Of a stretch of 64,000 bases of DNA, positions 61,828 through 64,000 are shown piece after piece. Made by a program: the position numbers and the translations under genes. Numbering within the stretch: the stretch's first letter is position 1; every line of letters begins with the position of its first letter. This stretch comes from Micractinium sp. NFX-FRZ (Eukaryota > Chlorophyta > Trebouxiophyceae > Chlorellales > Chlorellaceae). Where the stretch lies: the NCBI GenBank assembly GCA_029339195.1, contig JAPTJF010000113.1:62001-126000 (forward strand). The letters are read 5' to 3'. The notes beneath the pieces were generated by a model that searched no databases, had not been told where the DNA came from, and worked only from the letters and a program-made list of their open reading frames with translations.

Positions 61828-62456
61828 TGACGTGGCGATGATGATGTGGCTGCTGAGCTGGCACCTCCGCTCAGTGGCGATTTGAAGTTGCCGAGCTGCG
61901 GCTTGGGTTGCCGCTGAGCTAGCAGCCAGCCGACGGGCGCCGAATATTAGATGGCGGCTGGTAGGCCGCGCTCAGACGGCGCAGGCGCCAGCGCACGCCG
62001 CAGCCAGCAGCCGGTTGTGGAAGGCAGGCAGGCAGGCAGCTGAAGCTGCCAGCGCTGCCATGCAAAAGGGGAGCCCCTGGGTACGGGGCTCAAGCAGGGC
62101 TTTGCTCTAATCGCACACATATCTCACACAGCACTAGCTTCCGGCCAGCTGCGCACCATGTACCGTTGTTTTCTGGCCAATGCCCACGGCAGCGCTCTTG
62201 GGTGGTTGATCCACCGGCTGCGTTGCTCCGCCAGGCCTTCCCGTGTGTAACTACCTGCTGTGCATTCAGACTGTTGCAGCGGATCAAGCCGTGGCTTTCA
62301 CATTTGCTTGGCTAGCTGCCACAAACAACAGGGTGGAAGGCATGTCGAGCAGGGAGGGGAGATAGCATGGCATGGCAGTGCAAAACAAACCCTGCGCCAA
62401 AAAGGCTGTGGGGCGGCAGCATACATTCAATGAAGAGGGCCACCCCCTTGCCCTTC
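61828..62456. other. convergent intergenic region, NDUFS8 / KH gene
   Basis: About 0.6 kb of shared 3' flanking DNA. A TGTAA at about 62243 may serve NDUFS8. No other feature is seen. Confidence 0.55.
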
Positions 62457-63725
62457 TCAGTAGGGTCGGTAACCCGCCCCCGCTGCTGCTGCATATGCCC
62501 CCGCTCCTGCCGCATAACCCCCCGCCGTGCCCGCGTACCCCCCTGCCGCCGTGTAGCCGGCCGCCGCCGCAGCCGGGCTGGCTGCATATCCTGCCGCCAC
62601 CCCCGCAGCAGGGCTGGCTGCGTAGCCGCCCGCCGCCGCGGCGGTGGGCGTGGCCAGCGCCCGCAGCGCGGGGGGCGCGCCACCTGGGCGCTCCAAGATG
62701 GGGTGCTCCCGCAGCACGTGGCTGAGGGTCTCCACCGCCGCCATCAGAGAATACTTCTCGCCAGACAGCTGCAGCACAGGGGGTCAGTCAGAGGGTGATG
62801 GTGATGGTTCAGTGCTAGCGCAACAACTGGCCGCCAACAGCGAGTGCCTCTTCCCCGCCGGCTGGCAGCCAGGGGCAGCACAGGCGACGTGACGTAGGCC
62901 TCCTGCATACTGCCCCACGCCACGCTGCGTGCGTGCGTCTTGCCCCACAGGCAGGCATAAACTCCACCGTGGCATTCTTGCCCACAAGGCCCACCCAGGC
63001 AGCCCCTCACTTGCTGCCTACCTCCCATGCAGGCCGGCCCCGCACAAGGGAAGAGAGGGGGCCACCCCACTTTGCTCCCAAACCTCCCGAGTCCCAAAGG
63101 CCTCCTCCTACCATGTTGCCCTCTCAACTCCCCGCCCAGCCTCACCATCGCGTCGTCGCCCTTCCTTGCCTGCCAGGCTGGCTGCCTCTTCCTCCACCGC
63201 CCTTCACCCCCACCGCCCTTACACCCTGCACCCCCATCTCCCTCAACCCCCTGCCTCACCTCCACCATCACGTCGTTGTCCAGCGCGCACGCCGGCAGCT
63301 CCTGCTGGTGCCTAAAGGTGATGCTGGTGCCCGGGTTCTCGGCCACAATGGAGGCCATGCTGCAGTCAAATGAGTGTTGCAAAATTGGGAACAGAGGAAT
63401 CAAGCAGAGCCGGGTCGGAGGGTGCGGGCAGCAACAGCAGCAGGCAGCAGGCGATGAGGGACTGGGTGGGCAGCTCACATTCGCGTGGGCAGCTCATGTT
63501 CGTGCCGGACATTGCTGTGCATTCACTAGGAGAGTAACTAGAAAGATAGAGTCCACACACAGGCCACGCAGCAACAGACCGCGCGTTGTGCACCCCACGC
63601 CCCGCTCACTTGTCCACCACCCCCTGCTCCTGCGTGCGGTTGATGAGCAGCCGCAGGGTCGTGGGCTGACCCATGGGCGCGCTCTCCTGGAACACAATTC
63701 TGCGCACACACTCAATCAGGGCCTC
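62457..63725 (-). CDS. KH-domain RNA-binding protein, 3' part
   Basis: Exons 63725-63610, 63359-63260 and 62768-62457 join in frame into the last about 175 residues; earlier exons lie beyond the window. One KH domain is clear: VFQESAPMGQPTTLRLLINRTQ, then MASIVAENPGTSITF, HQQELPACALDNDVMVELSGE and LMAAVETLSHVLREHP. The ELPxCALxxD element is that of poly(C)-binding/NOVA-like and plant PEPPER-like KH proteins, which bind single-stranded RNA. The loop between the first two helices reads QEQGVVDNMAS, with no GxxG, so RNA contact by this domain may be lost or altered. The tail after residue 110 is a low-complexity Ala/Gly/Tyr repeat (AGYAASPAA, GGYA) ending GYRPY. A duplicated exon start lies at 63777-63831. 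Confidence 0.78.
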
Positions 63726-63776
63726 CTGCAGGGCGGGAAGAAACAGGGCAGCACTCACGTAGAACTGACAATCAGA

Positions 63777-63831
63777 ACTGGGGGCGCTCCTTGGAATCAC
63801 AAGCCTTGAGCACACGCTCAATCAGGGCCAC
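63777..63831 (-). repeat. degenerate copy of KH-gene exon start
   Basis: GGCCCTGATTGAG and GTGTG are identical to the start of exon 63725-63610. The frame reads VALIERVLKACDSKE, against the exon's EALIECVRRIVFQES, then meets a stop with no usable donor. A mutually exclusive exon is possible but unlikely. Confidence 0.8.
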
Positions 63832-64000
63832 CTGTCGAGCGCGGACGACACCAAGGTGACACCTTGGCACACACGGGGAGAATGCAAACAAAAGCATGCG
63901 GCACCGGGAAGCCTCGCTGAGCGCTGCACCCCACCCTCCTTCGCAGGGCTGTGCTGGGCCGTGCACAGCCCAACAGCAAAAATGCCGGTAGGGATTGCGC

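Overview
This window is nuclear DNA from a eukaryote, most likely a green alga (Chlorophyta, perhaps a Trebouxiophyceae such as a Chlorella or Coccomyxa relative). The reasons are very high GC, genes cut into many short exons by GC-rich introns with GT..AG or GC..AG ends, plastid-type genes (an HPP-family membrane protein and an RbcX-like protein), and complex I, mTERF, PRMT5, TBCD and SFI1 genes of plant or algal character. The species is not certain. No operons, prokaryotic genes, CRISPR arrays, rRNA or tRNA genes were found.

Thirteen protein genes were modelled by hand-joining exons, checking that every junction keeps the frame. In order: 3' part of a GLG1-like Golgi Cys-rich protein (+, 209-3268); an orphan secreted Asn-glycosylated protein (+, 3737-7709); an HPP-family membrane protein (+, 8887-11100); PRMT5 (-, 12089-17287); an R2R3-type MYB factor (+, 18500-21950); an RbcX-like plastid protein (-, 22872-24701); a 26-exon SFI1-like centrin-binding-repeat protein (+, 25010-38780); tubulin cofactor D, TBCD (-, 39002-46640); WDR5 (+, 46989-49947); CDT2/DTL (+, 50850-55298); an mTERF protein (-, 55709-59466); the complex I subunit NDUFS8 (+, 59700-61827); and the 3' part of a KH-domain protein (-, 62457-63725).

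Layout: four divergent pairs share short to medium upstream regions (PRMT5/MYB, RbcX-like/SFI1-like, TBCD/WDR5, mTERF/NDUFS8), and five convergent pairs share 3' regions. SFI1-like and TBCD stop only 221 bp apart and both belong to centrin/tubulin biology. mTERF (organelle gene expression) and NDUFS8 (mitochondrial respiration) share 233 bp between start codons. PRMT5, WDR5 and CDT2 are nuclear chromatin or replication-control proteins.

The most unusual signal is structural. Next to many exons, inside the adjacent intron, lies a degenerate copy of the exon edge together with its splice site (a 'splice-junction echo'). I found fifteen clear or likely cases in nine of thirteen genes. They suggest that introns here grow, or arise, by local tandem duplication across splice junctions. 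Two other genome-level oddities are about 11 GC-AG introns among about 113 modelled introns, and an 11-nt micro-exon.
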